Below are positions 43,721 through 53,032 of a stretch of DNA of 64,000 nt, piece by piece. This DNA is from Bacteroidaceae bacterium (GTDB taxonomy: Bacteria > Bacteroidota > Bacteroidia > Bacteroidales > Bacteroidaceae), in NCBI GenBank assembly GCA_017464815.1, contig JAFTYI010000008.1, positions 124,001-188,000 on the forward strand. Direction: 5' to 3'. Every line of letters begins with the position of its first letter. Position 1 is the stretch's first letter. The position numbers were made by a program, and so were the translations under genes. Below the pieces are notes generated by a model that was given only the letters and a program-made list of their open reading frames with translations, was not told the origin of the DNA and ran no database searches.

Positions 43721-45853
43721 TCACCGCGTATACCAGTAAAGTGTGCGTCCGCCTACGATATACATGCCTGTGGGCAGACCATGGAGAGCACGTTTACGGT
43801 AAACAGCCTTGCGGAGAAGGCGTCCGTCGGCAGAGTAAACATCCACATACTCCTGCAACGGATTTGCCTGCACCTCATCCAGTCCATTGGCCTTAGCGGG
43901 GGTCAGAATCATGGAGACCACCACCTGCTTGCCTTCGAACTTCACACCAAAAGAGCCGCTAGCGGGGGTGTCGAAGTCAATCTTGTGAGTCACTGTGGTA
44001 GCATTGCCGTTGCTGTCCTTTTTGGGGAAAACATACTCGGTGCTACCATAGGACTTGCCGTTGAGTAAGGCAATGTAGGAGTCGCCATCGGCATAATTGT
44101 CATATCCGGTCATCTCCACAGCAGCAATCTGTACATCCGCGGGGAGCTTTACGGTAAAATCCACTCCGCTGGAGTATTTGATTCCGTTGTTACTGCCGGT
44201 GGAGTAGCCCTTGCTCTTGTTGTTGGTCACGCTGTAGCCTCCCTCAAAGGTCCACACCAAGTCGCCTTTACCACAAGTAGCCGTCAAAGAAGAGATTTCG
44301 ATGGGTTGGGCGCTCTGTTCCTCTTCGGTGAGAATGTATCCCATCGGCTCACCGCCCTCCATTCCGCCCTCCATAATGTGGGCCACCAGGCTATTCATGT
44401 ACACCTCAAGCATGGTGTAGCCTTCAGCATCGGTATTGTTCCGGTCAGTCGCATCATTGGGATTCAGTCCATTGGCAGCCTCCCACTCATCGGGCATACC
44501 ATCGCGGTCGGAGTCTGTGGGGCAAGGCGTACTCTTCAGTTCGGGCCATGCGCTCCAATCATCGCCAGCGTTGGCGGGCTTGTTGTCCGACGGGGTGTTG
44601 ATGATGCCCGGTTGTCCACTGTTGCCTTTTCCCGTGTAAGAAGCCTTTCCGTAGCGGGCATCATACACCATCAGCGTGTCCACCCAGTCGCGCGACAGGG
44701 AAGCACCTACGTATTGGAGCACCTTCTCGTATGCCGTCTTGGCATCGTGGGTGGTGACGTAGACAAAGTCCATCGGTTCGGCCAACTTCATGGTGTCCTT
44801 CACCGTCTGGTTGTAAAGGCCATCGTTGCCTGAGGCATCAATCTGGTTGTAGATGCCGTAGGCCCAGTTGTTGTTGGTCACTGAGGAGTAGTGGGTATTG
44901 ACATTTCCATCGACATAAAAGTCGCCCCACATGTGGAGGGTAGGTTTGTAAGCCGTGTAATTGGTCACATATTCCTTGGTGCGTATGCCGATGCCGGCAA
45001 TGCGTTGCTGGATGTTAGTACCACGCTTCAAGGTGGCCGGTCCGGGCTTGTAATAGTTGTTCACGATGTTCACCGTCATGGCCTCGCCACCATAGCATCC
45101 GTTTCCACCCCAGTTATAGATGACATTGTTACGCATGTCCATGCGCTCGTCGAGTTGGGTGGTGTAGCGTGGACCAAGGCGCGGCGTACGGCTATTGTGA
45201 TGAATCATCAGGTTGTGGTGATACGAAATGCCGCTTCCTCCCCAGTTGCCACCATATCCGTGGTTACCCTTGGCATGTTGCGACTGGTACATACTCTGTG
45301 ACGAGATACACCACTGCACCGTGGTGTTCGTGCATCCACAAAAAGAGAGGCACTCGTCCACACTCCAGCTGACCGAGCAGTGGTCTATCATGATATTCTT
45401 CTGGTCGAGGCTGCCCAGTCCGTCGCCTTCGTGGTCGCTGTAAGTGTCTCCCAAACGGAAACGCATAAAACGGATGATGACATTGTTGGCATCCACGGTA
45501 AAGGGATAGTCGGCCACACAGATGCCGTCGCCCGGAGCTGTCTGTCCCGCAATGGTGACATTCCCGACACCGACGGACAAAGCTGATTTCAAATGGATAG
45601 TGCCCGACACATCGAACACAATCGTCTTTGCTCCCCGTTGCGACAAAGCCCAACGGAGCGACCCTTCGCCACTATCATTCAAGTTGGTCACATGAATCAC
45701 CGCTCCACCACGTCCACCGGTCACATAGCGACCAAAACCTTCGGCACCGGGAAAAGCGGGAAGTTTTTCAACACCTTCGGCCAAGGCTGGTGTAACAGTC
45801 AGAAGACCTCCCACCAGCATGGGAAAGAGGTGCTTTAATCGTTGTTTTCTCAT
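43721..45853 (-). CDS. secreted pectate lyase (PL1-like) with T9SS-like tail
   Basis: 710 aa. A signal peptide (TVTPALA) is followed by a right-handed beta-helix (about 30-420): FPGAEGFGRYVTGGRGG at the start, HCSVSWSVDECLSFC, YHHNLMIHHNSRTPRLGPR (likely catalytic Arg region) and MRNNVIYNWGG, as in PL1 pectate lyases. A Ca-binding-like segment DSDRDGMPDEWEAANGLNPN follows, then a beta domain, and a tail with VYSADGRLLRK and GLPTGMYIVGG that resembles T9SS sorting signals. It cleaves de-esterified homogalacturonan, the likely substrate of the adjoining PUL. Separated from the PUL by repeat A3. Confidence 0.9.
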   Translation of the reverse strand: MRKQRLKHLFPMLVGGLLTVTPALAEGVEKLPAFPGAEGFGRYVTGGRGGAVIHVTNLNDSGEGSLRWALSQRGAKTIVFDVSGTIHLKSALSVGVGNVTIAGQTAPGDGICVADYPFTVDANNVIIRFMRFRLGDTYSDHEGDGLGSLDQKNIMIDHCSVSWSVDECLSFCGCTNTTVQWCISSQSMYQSQHAKGNHGYGGNWGGSGISYHHNLMIHHNSRTPRLGPRYTTQLDERMDMRNNVIYNWGGNGCYGGEAMTVNIVNNYYKPGPATLKRGTNIQQRIAGIGIRTKEYVTNYTAYKPTLHMWGDFYVDGNVNTHYSSVTNNNWAYGIYNQIDASGNDGLYNQTVKDTMKLAEPMDFVYVTTHDAKTAYEKVLQYVGASLSRDWVDTLMVYDARYGKASYTGKGNSGQPGIINTPSDNKPANAGDDWSAWPELKSTPCPTDSDRDGMPDEWEAANGLNPNDATDRNNTDAEGYTMLEVYMNSLVAHIMEGGMEGGEPMGYILTEEEQSAQPIEISSLTATCGKGDLVWTFEGGYSVTNNKSKGYSTGSNNGIKYSSGVDFTVKLPADVQIAAVEMTGYDNYADGDSYIALLNGKSYGSTEYVFPKKDSNGNATTVTHKIDFDTPASGSFGVKFEGKQVVVSMILTPAKANGLDEVQANPLQEYVDVYSADGRLLRKAVYRKRALHGLPTGMYIVGGRTLYWYTR

Positions 45854-45876
45854 TGTTGTATGTTTTTAATAAAAAA

Positions 45877-46055
45877 GGGGTGTGTCATAACTAACTTTTT
45901 AGACGCAGATAACGCGGATGACGCGGTTTTTATACACGATGGCTGTTGGCGATGGCCATAGCCATAGTAGCGAAGTGAATCGCCATAGTTAATTCATCTG
46001 CGCCATCCGCGCCATCCGCGTCTAAAAAATGAAAAGAGAGCATTTTGAAACACCC
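45877..46055. repeat. palindromic element, family A copy 3 with the 56-bp core
   Basis: Left end TGTGTCATAACTAACTTTTT then AGACGCAG; right end GCGTCTAAAAAATGAAAAGA then GAGCATTTTGAAACACCC. The core (45937-45992) is the same 56 bp as in family B copy 2, differing at two bases. Nothing else is visible between the two flanking genes. Confidence 0.8.
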
Positions 46056-46119
46056 TCTTTTCAATTTATCATTCCTTGTTAACTCATTAACTTGTGTCAA
46101 CTCGTCAACTAAGGGGTTC

Positions 46120-47874
46120 TTACTTCACGATGAACTTGCGACCGTTCTGGATGTAGATACCCTTCTTCAAAGGAGTAGTTACCTGACGACCTACAACATC
46201 GTAGATAGGAGCGTTAGCATTGATAACAGGAGCTACAACCATATTCTGGATACCTTCAGTAGCAACAGGCTCAATCTCGATAGCAGCCACGTGGATGTTA
46301 CCAGTACCGCTATACTTCTCGAATGACCAGATACCAGCAGACAAACCGAACTCAATTACGTTACCCTCGGTAATGATGTTTTCATGACCGTAAGTAGTAC
46401 CGTTTACATTTACGTAAGACTGCAAAGTCTCAGCGTTCTTGTGAGAGTTCTTAGAAACTGTTACCTTCACGTTTACAGAGTCACCCTCAGCAACCATGAA
46501 AGTCAAGTTCTTCTTATCCATCTGCAAATATACCTGCTGACCATCTACCTGAGCAGTATCAACCATGATAACGCTGAAAGTAGCATCGGGAACGAGGTAG
46601 AAGCAGGGGTCTGCATCCTTACCGTTGTACAGCAACTTGGCATCAGAAGCTACGTAAACAGTGTTACCATTAGGATCAGCAGCAGTAGCTGCGTCGTCAA
46701 CAACGGCAGAACCTGATACAGTAATCACCTTCTTCTCCTTGATAGGATCAAGCACGTAGATGGGAGAAGAAACAGAAGCTGAAGTCCAAGTAACATCACC
46801 ATTCTGAATAACAGTGTAAGCAGCAATGTTGCAAGAAGTAGTAGCAGTGTAAGAGTCACCGGCAACACCCTCAGCACCATCGATGCTGTAGTAGTTAGTA
46901 GCGTTCATGTACTCAGTAGCGATAGTAGCGTTAGCACCGTCAACAGTCAAAGTAGGAGCGTTGAACTTGAACTCAACAGTAGCTTCGTTGTTAGCACCTT
47001 CGCAAAGTTCGCCATCCAGATAAGCCTGGAACTTCACAGTCATATCCTTTGTACACTTGATAGGCTCGGTGTACTCTGTGCTTGCAGAAGTAGGCTCAGA
47101 ACCGTCAGTAGTGTAGTAAACCTTTGTTGCACCCATGTCGTCACCGTCGAGGATGTAGTTGTTAGGAGTACAAGTCACTTCCTGATAGTAGAGCTTGTTT
47201 GTCTCATCGTAAGCAGTAGCACCAACTTCTACAGAAGGAGTACCAGCAGGCTCGATAGCCTCCACAATGATGAAGCTGAAGAAAGCATCACCGTTGTAAG
47301 AACCTACGTACAGAGGAGTGTTACCATCGAACTGTGCGGGAACAACGAACTTGTAGCAATAGTTGCTTGAGCTAGGATAAGCATCAGTAGGAGCTTCGTT
47401 CAATGCATTCTCCAACTTGGCATCTGTAGCAAACTTAGGAATACGGGCAGAAGCACCAGCCTTGTTGTTACCAGAACCGAACACATATACTACAGCACCA
47501 GCTGTCGGCTTGAAAGCAATCACGTCCTGAGCATTCTTCAGACGGAAAGAGTTCAACTGTGAACCATACTTGTTGTACTTTTTAGCCAATCTTGCGGTAT
47601 CTGCTTCTGCACCACCATAAGTAGTAGTGTAAGTAGTAGTGTTCGCAATGTCAATAGAACCCTTGTTTGTAGCATTGTAGTTGCTTGTTACAGACAAGAA
47701 GTAACCACTACCAAAGAGCTCGCCCTTCGGGAATGTAGTTGCACCATTGCCGTTGTAATTATTCAACGAGCAAACATAGCTATGCAGCATAGGCTTAATA
47801 TCATCCTCTGTTGCTGCATTCACTGCCAATGCCATGCTGGCCATGGCAAACAAAGTAGTAAATACTTTTTTCAT
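46120..47874 (-). CDS. secreted beta-domain protein with chitobiase-type domain and T9SS-like tail
   Basis: 584 aa from ATG 47874 (MKKVFTTLFAMASMALAVNA signal peptide); a GTG two codons upstream is in frame. The middle part has VYYTTDGSEPTSAS, the motif of chitobiase/hexosaminidase C-terminal-like domains, and a related repeat (YYSIDGAEG, VIQNGDVTW). The tail IYDVVGRQVTTPLKKGIYIQ then NGRKFIVK fits T9SS sorting signals. No catalytic motif is recognised. It is the last gene of the PUL run, 92 bp after a lipoprotein gene, and has strongly biased codons. Confidence 0.72.
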   Translation of the reverse strand: MKKVFTTLFAMASMALAVNAATEDDIKPMLHSYVCSLNNYNGNGATTFPKGELFGSGYFLSVTSNYNATNKGSIDIANTTTYTTTYGGAEADTARLAKKYNKYGSQLNSFRLKNAQDVIAFKPTAGAVVYVFGSGNNKAGASARIPKFATDAKLENALNEAPTDAYPSSSNYCYKFVVPAQFDGNTPLYVGSYNGDAFFSFIIVEAIEPAGTPSVEVGATAYDETNKLYYQEVTCTPNNYILDGDDMGATKVYYTTDGSEPTSASTEYTEPIKCTKDMTVKFQAYLDGELCEGANNEATVEFKFNAPTLTVDGANATIATEYMNATNYYSIDGAEGVAGDSYTATTSCNIAAYTVIQNGDVTWTSASVSSPIYVLDPIKEKKVITVSGSAVVDDAATAADPNGNTVYVASDAKLLYNGKDADPCFYLVPDATFSVIMVDTAQVDGQQVYLQMDKKNLTFMVAEGDSVNVKVTVSKNSHKNAETLQSYVNVNGTTYGHENIITEGNVIEFGLSAGIWSFEKYSGTGNIHVAAIEIEPVATEGIQNMVVAPVINANAPIYDVVGRQVTTPLKKGIYIQNGRKFIVK

Positions 47875-47965
47875 AAACACAAAAATTTTAAGTTAATAAA
47901 TAAAAGTTGTTATCGGTACAATCCCACGACCAAAGCCATAGGCTCCAGTCGTGAGACGTTTTTTA

Positions 47966-48496
47966 CTATTGCTTAATCAGGTAAGACTGAGCCGGAATGT
48001 CGCCGTAGTGAACCACGGTCAACATATCACCGTGCTTGGTGCCCGAAACGGCTACCCCCGTAAAGATGGCGACCTTTGAGATGTTGCCTTTTTCATCTTT
48101 CACCAAGTCCAGTACTCTCAGATTACCCGTCTCGCTGACATACTCATATTCGTAAGGATTCTCGCGGGTATTGGAGTCATCAGCACCCATCGTGCCGGCA
48201 GTCTTGCCTTCACTCATTTTCACTACCACCGAATCTTTGGTAATGAACTCCATGCTCTCCACATATCCTTGAATTTCTTCACCGTATGCATTGAACTTGA
48301 TGCCTTCACCACGCACCCACAACTGCTGAGCCAGCGAATCGGGATGAGCGATTTTCAACGAATCGGTATAATCCTCAACCCATGAGGGGTTATCGGTACG
48401 CGTATCTTCAAACTCATTGGCATCTTCGCACGCAACAAAGCCCACGCCCATAGCGAAAACCGCAGCTGCCAAGAGTGACTTATTGAATAATTTCAT
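47966..48496 (-). CDS. small PUL lipoprotein
   Basis: 176 aa. Lipobox VGFVAC (Cys23) is followed by the acidic EDANEFEDT, a surface-export type signal. The rest is beta-rich (KFNAYGEEIQGYVESMEFIT, SYLIKQ at the end) with no family I recognise. It follows the 788-aa glycan-binding lipoprotein by 21 bp, the same gap as between the other PUL genes, so it is part of that transcript. Probably an accessory surface protein of the transport complex. Confidence 0.65.
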   Translation of the reverse strand: MKLFNKSLLAAAVFAMGVGFVACEDANEFEDTRTDNPSWVEDYTDSLKIAHPDSLAQQLWVRGEGIKFNAYGEEIQGYVESMEFITKDSVVVKMSEGKTAGTMGADDSNTRENPYEYEYVSETGNLRVLDLVKDEKGNISKVAIFTGVAVSGTKHGDMLTVVHYGDIPAQSYLIKQ

Positions 48497-48517
48497 AATC
48501 TTCCTTTTTTAATTGTG

Positions 48518-50884
48518 TTACTTAATAGCTCTGTTTCTCCAACGGGCAGCACCCACCTCATACTCGACAATTTCGTTATCAAAGTGCTTGATGTAGAGGT
48601 TTACATTGTACTCAGTGGTTGCAGTTCCGTCCAACGCATCAGCACGGTGCATATACTGGTCTTCGGCCGTCTTTGCCACACAAGGAGGACAAGGCTGCTC
48701 CATCAGTTCTGTAGCAGAAACACTAGCCACCTCTACTTCCAACTTACCATTCAAAGTGGCCTTATTTTCCTTCACGAGTTTTCCAAAGTTATTGCTGGTT
48801 GCCGTCCAAGGATTACCGGTAAAAATCTGACCGTTTGTCAAATCATTGTTGGTAGACCAGTTGTTGTTGAAATTGAGTGTCACATGTCCTGAAGTTCCGT
48901 CAGCAAGTGCCAATGTCTCACGAATGTCGGCACCGTAGCACTCCAACACGCGAAGGTCACCGGGTTTCTTGCAAACGGTAATCAAGTTGTTCTCCACATT
49001 GAAAACTGAACCGTTGGGCAGGTTACGCATCTTGAAGATAGAACCATTGCCACGAGTGTTGAAGTTAATCAATGTGTTGTTAGAGAAGGTGATGTTCCAA
49101 ACGATGCTGGCATCCCAGAACGTACTTCCTTCCTCCTTGAAGAATGCGGGGAACGGACTGTCATAGAATGTATTCTCTATCACCTTGAAATCTGCATAAA
49201 GATTTGACTTCGTGTTATTACCTGAACCATCAATCCAGCAGTAACCACCGGCACCTTGGCTGTAGTAACCGCAATCCATGAACATGTTGTTCTTGATAAG
49301 CACGTGGTTCCAAATCTTATAGTTCGGTCCCTGCTCGCGAACAAATCCACGAACGATACGCTTGAAGGTACAGTTCTCGATTATCAAGCTGTCGAGAGTA
49401 ATCGCCATACCGTCGGAGAACATGTTGAAGAAATAGTTACCAGTAGCGTTACCCACCTTGGCAACTTGGTCACCGTAGGTATAGCAAAGCGGGTTATCGA
49501 AGTCAATGTCATGGAAAGCCAACTTCTTCATGTAAATTTCACCACCTTCACCGGCTTCGGGTGAACGACCGAACGTAAACATAGAATAGGGGCAACCATT
49601 CCACTGCTCACCATTGATTGCCTGATCGTAGCTGGAATGTTTTCCAATACCACTAATCAGTCGGGCACGCTTACCTTCAGCCAAGTCCTTCGGGTCGGTA
49701 CGAAGCACAAATCCCTTACAAGTAATCAGGTTACCATCGACATAATAGGTCTTTCCACCCTCGAGCAGGTAAGTCTGTCCTTCGGCATAATTGGTATTAG
49801 AAATGAAGTCCAACAGAACCGGTGTAATAGGAGCCGCATCAAACATTTCAGCCTGTGCGCCATACACATCAGCACGATTGTAGGGAGAATCCTCTGATAC
49901 ATTGGCATTGGCATACTTTGCAATCATCTCGTCGTGATACAGCAGGATGGGTTCACCCGGCTTACCGTCAGAACGGGCGGTGCAAGTGTTGTACTTGGCA
50001 TCGATAGCTACAGGTATCGTGGGGTCAACAACATCAATCACATACACAGAGTTAGGAGTCAAACCATCCACCACCACATAACCACGTTCAAGGTCCTCGG
50101 CGGTAATCTCGTAGTTCTTCCACTTGTCACCAACTGTTGAGGTGGGGTTATTAGGAGAAGGTTTCACCTGCAAGAACTTGTACTGGAAGTTACCTTCTGC
50201 ATCCACGTTGAAGTTTTCGCGGTAGCTCTTCTCGTTCTCAGCATCCAGTTCAGCATCACCAGTGGCCACATCAGCAATGTTGTCGTTGAAGTAGACGTGC
50301 ATTGTCTCCTCTGTTGTCTCTGCTTGGTTCACGTATACTACGAACGGAGTGGGATAACGGTCATTAGTCTTGATACCCACATACTCCTGCCACTGGCGAC
50401 CGTTTCCATGACCAAACCACTTGGAGGCATGAGAGAAATCGGTCACATTGTTATCCTCCTTTGAAAGGCAACGGATAGCAAAACGATAGTCGGTAGAATA
50501 CTGCAAATCCTTAATCACCAAATCAAGAACATTGGGTCCAACAATGGTATCGAGCAACAGATTGTCGGTACCTTGGATAGATTCCCATGCATGGGCACCA
50601 CCTGACACCTTGGGCTGCAAAGCCATCTGAATCTGATAACCGGCGCAATCATCAACTCCATACCAGTAGAGATGAATGGTGTTACCATGAGGATAGTTCT
50701 GAATATCCAATCCGCAGTTGTAGGGATAGTCGGTACCCTTACCACGTGTGTTGTCTGTAATGAACATGGTCATAAACTGACGGTCGGTGCTCACGCCTGC
50801 ATCGTCATCATCTTCGCAAGACGACACTGTCAACGCCAAAAAGCCCGCCAAGCAGAAAGCCATGAGACTAAATATCTTTTTCAT
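48518..50884 (-). CDS. surface lipoprotein with DUF4957/DUF5123-like beta-helix
   Basis: 788 aa. Lipobox TVSSC (Cys23) is followed by EDDDD, a strong surface-export signal. An Fn3-like N-terminal region is followed by a beta-helix rich in right-handed-helix turns (ITLDSLIIENCTFKRIVRGF, WNITFSNNTLINFNTRGNGS). This architecture is that of DUF4957/DUF5123 proteins found in Bacteroidetes pectin loci, thought to bind or process pectin on the cell surface. Located third after SusC and SusD, a SusE/F-like place. Confidence 0.8.
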   Translation of the reverse strand: MKKIFSLMAFCLAGFLALTVSSCEDDDDAGVSTDRQFMTMFITDNTRGKGTDYPYNCGLDIQNYPHGNTIHLYWYGVDDCAGYQIQMALQPKVSGGAHAWESIQGTDNLLLDTIVGPNVLDLVIKDLQYSTDYRFAIRCLSKEDNNVTDFSHASKWFGHGNGRQWQEYVGIKTNDRYPTPFVVYVNQAETTEETMHVYFNDNIADVATGDAELDAENEKSYRENFNVDAEGNFQYKFLQVKPSPNNPTSTVGDKWKNYEITAEDLERGYVVVDGLTPNSVYVIDVVDPTIPVAIDAKYNTCTARSDGKPGEPILLYHDEMIAKYANANVSEDSPYNRADVYGAQAEMFDAAPITPVLLDFISNTNYAEGQTYLLEGGKTYYVDGNLITCKGFVLRTDPKDLAEGKRARLISGIGKHSSYDQAINGEQWNGCPYSMFTFGRSPEAGEGGEIYMKKLAFHDIDFDNPLCYTYGDQVAKVGNATGNYFFNMFSDGMAITLDSLIIENCTFKRIVRGFVREQGPNYKIWNHVLIKNNMFMDCGYYSQGAGGYCWIDGSGNNTKSNLYADFKVIENTFYDSPFPAFFKEEGSTFWDASIVWNITFSNNTLINFNTRGNGSIFKMRNLPNGSVFNVENNLITVCKKPGDLRVLECYGADIRETLALADGTSGHVTLNFNNNWSTNNDLTNGQIFTGNPWTATSNNFGKLVKENKATLNGKLEVEVASVSATELMEQPCPPCVAKTAEDQYMHRADALDGTATTEYNVNLYIKHFDNEIVEYEVGAARWRNRAIK

Positions 50885-50905
50885 AATGTGTTATCGTATT
50901 TCTGA

Positions 50906-53011
50906 TTAATAACCGTAATAATTCTTATAAACACCCATTGAGTTCTTGACTGCCTCTTCGGGATAGGGAAGGATATAACGCACAACCGGCAATTGCTCTA
51001 CGGTAGGGATAGTCAACGGCAGACGTTCCAAAGCACCATTGCGTACCAACCAAATGTTTCCATTGCCATCACCACGAACAAATCCGTAAAAAGAATAGAG
51101 GCACTGGTCTCTGGGAACACCCTTGTCAGTATCACCCCACTGGTAGAAGTCTGCTTTCAACCAAGAGTCAGCAGAGAAACCACCCGCTCTCAAAACAGTC
51201 TTTGTCGGTTCCGAAGTGGCACGACCATACGCATTATAGATGCGCAAGCTCTTCATGCTCTGATTGGGATAAGCCTTCACGAGTGCGCCATCCGCTACCT
51301 GATAACCATACATCTGAGGATTTTTATTAACCTTCTCGGTAGACTTGAATGCCTTGTCATTGGCCTCGCTCAAGTTATACGCGTGGTAATAGATACGCTC
51401 AGGCAGGTTGTCGATATACATCAAACCGTCGTGTTCGTTAATGGCATCTTCGTAACCACAGAAGCCTATAGCATTCTGAGAACCTGCAGAGTAGTAGCGC
51501 AAGAAGCTGTATACCAACTCCAAACTGTACGTATTGGTACGTACCAAGTCGCGCCAACGTGAGTTCTCACCGGCAAACTCCCACTTACGTTCGTCAAGAA
51601 CGGCCTTTTGGAAGGCTTCCTTGCTTACCTGTGCCTCGGCAATAAACAGTGAATCACTCTCAGCAAATGCACGGTTGTGTACGGTAGCCAAGCACTCGAT
51701 TGCCTTTTCTGTAGGACCATCTTCTACCTCATTGGCAGCTTCGGCGTACATCAAAAGCACATCAGCATAACGCATGTAGGGGAAGTTGATGCCTGTGGCA
51801 CCTGTTGTTTCGCTACCCAATGCATTGGACTCTGAAGTCCACAGTTTTGACCACTTGTTGTTGTGTACCGTGTAGTCATTGCGGATATAAACCGAGTCCA
51901 TCATAGAGCCATCAGCAGCTTGGAAATAAGAGTAGTACCACATTCCGTTGACGAACTCGCGACGCAGGTCTTTTCCACGGAAGAGGAAACGATAGAATGC
52001 GTTCAAGCGACCGTTACCAGAAGCACCACCCCACGGACCAACCGTCTCGCCTTCGTAAGAGCTGTAGGTGGGACCTTGGATGTAACCGGTGTTACCCGTA
52101 GACATCTTGGCAAAAGGCAACTCGAAGATTACGTCATCACCATTCACTACAATATAGTTACAAGGATTCACAAACACATCCTGATAAGCCTGTGTCAGCT
52201 TGTGGGTGCCTGCAGTAATCACTGAGTCGGCATTGTCCATCGCCAATTTGTAGTAGTCCAAGTAGTTATCGGGACGCTTCATTTCACCGTAGCTCTTTTC
52301 GTCGTTCTTCACGGGGTGGAGCGAATAACCACCGGCAGTGAGGGCGATGCGGGCAATCAGTGCATGAGCAAACTCCTTCGAGCAACGCTCAACAGTCACC
52401 GACTTGCTGGATGACATGTAGGGAGCAATGCCCTGCAAGTCCTTGATGATAGAGTCTTGGATAACCTGACGGTCCAATACGGCAGGAATAAAATCCGAGC
52501 CCTTTTCAGCAGCAGGATGGAACACAAAAGGAATGTCACCAAACATCACCACCAAATCGTGATAAACCATGGCACGCAAACACTTTGCCTCACCAATCTG
52601 CTGCATCACTTCAGCATCGCGCACTTCGTAGAACTCACTCGCTTCTGCCGAGCGGACGAAACGGTTGGTATACTCAATCAAGTTGTAAGCAGCTTTCCAG
52701 AATGCTGCAATCTCGCCTCCACGATCAGTGCAATCGAAACGGGCGTAAGAGTTATCCGAACTTGCATTGGTGGCGTTTATCTGCATATCCACATCACTGT
52801 TATAGATGAAGGTACGCTGATAGTGGTTACCATACAAGTTGTTGACAATGGCTTGTGCATACACACCGTTGAGAGCACGATCAATCTCCGACTTCTGGCT
52901 GAAAACCCACTCCTCAGTGTAAGCAGAGGGAGCCTCTACATCCAGATAGTCATCGCATGAACCCAAAGCCAAGGCAGAGAGACCTGCCCAAAAAATATTC
53001 TTAAGTTTCAT
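50906..53011 (-). CDS. SusD/RagB family glycan-binding lipoprotein
   Basis: 701 aa. Lipobox ALGSC (Cys19) then DDYLDVE, the typical SusD start. TPR-like helices carry YLDVEAPSAYTEEWVF, AFWKAAYNLIEYTNRFV, AKCLRAMVYHDLVVMFGDIP, RYADVLLMYAEAANEV and ERKWEFAGENSRWRDLVR, all family hallmarks. It sits on the SusC barrel and hands oligosaccharides to it. Longer than most SusD proteins (about 500-600). 21 bp follow the SusC gene. Confidence 0.96.
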   Translation of the reverse strand: MKLKNIFWAGLSALALGSCDDYLDVEAPSAYTEEWVFSQKSEIDRALNGVYAQAIVNNLYGNHYQRTFIYNSDVDMQINATNASSDNSYARFDCTDRGGEIAAFWKAAYNLIEYTNRFVRSAEASEFYEVRDAEVMQQIGEAKCLRAMVYHDLVVMFGDIPFVFHPAAEKGSDFIPAVLDRQVIQDSIIKDLQGIAPYMSSSKSVTVERCSKEFAHALIARIALTAGGYSLHPVKNDEKSYGEMKRPDNYLDYYKLAMDNADSVITAGTHKLTQAYQDVFVNPCNYIVVNGDDVIFELPFAKMSTGNTGYIQGPTYSSYEGETVGPWGGASGNGRLNAFYRFLFRGKDLRREFVNGMWYYSYFQAADGSMMDSVYIRNDYTVHNNKWSKLWTSESNALGSETTGATGINFPYMRYADVLLMYAEAANEVEDGPTEKAIECLATVHNRAFAESDSLFIAEAQVSKEAFQKAVLDERKWEFAGENSRWRDLVRTNTYSLELVYSFLRYYSAGSQNAIGFCGYEDAINEHDGLMYIDNLPERIYYHAYNLSEANDKAFKSTEKVNKNPQMYGYQVADGALVKAYPNQSMKSLRIYNAYGRATSEPTKTVLRAGGFSADSWLKADFYQWGDTDKGVPRDQCLYSFYGFVRGDGNGNIWLVRNGALERLPLTIPTVEQLPVVRYILPYPEEAVKNSMGVYKNYYGY

Positions 53012-53032
53012 ATCTTTAACTTCTGCTTTTGA

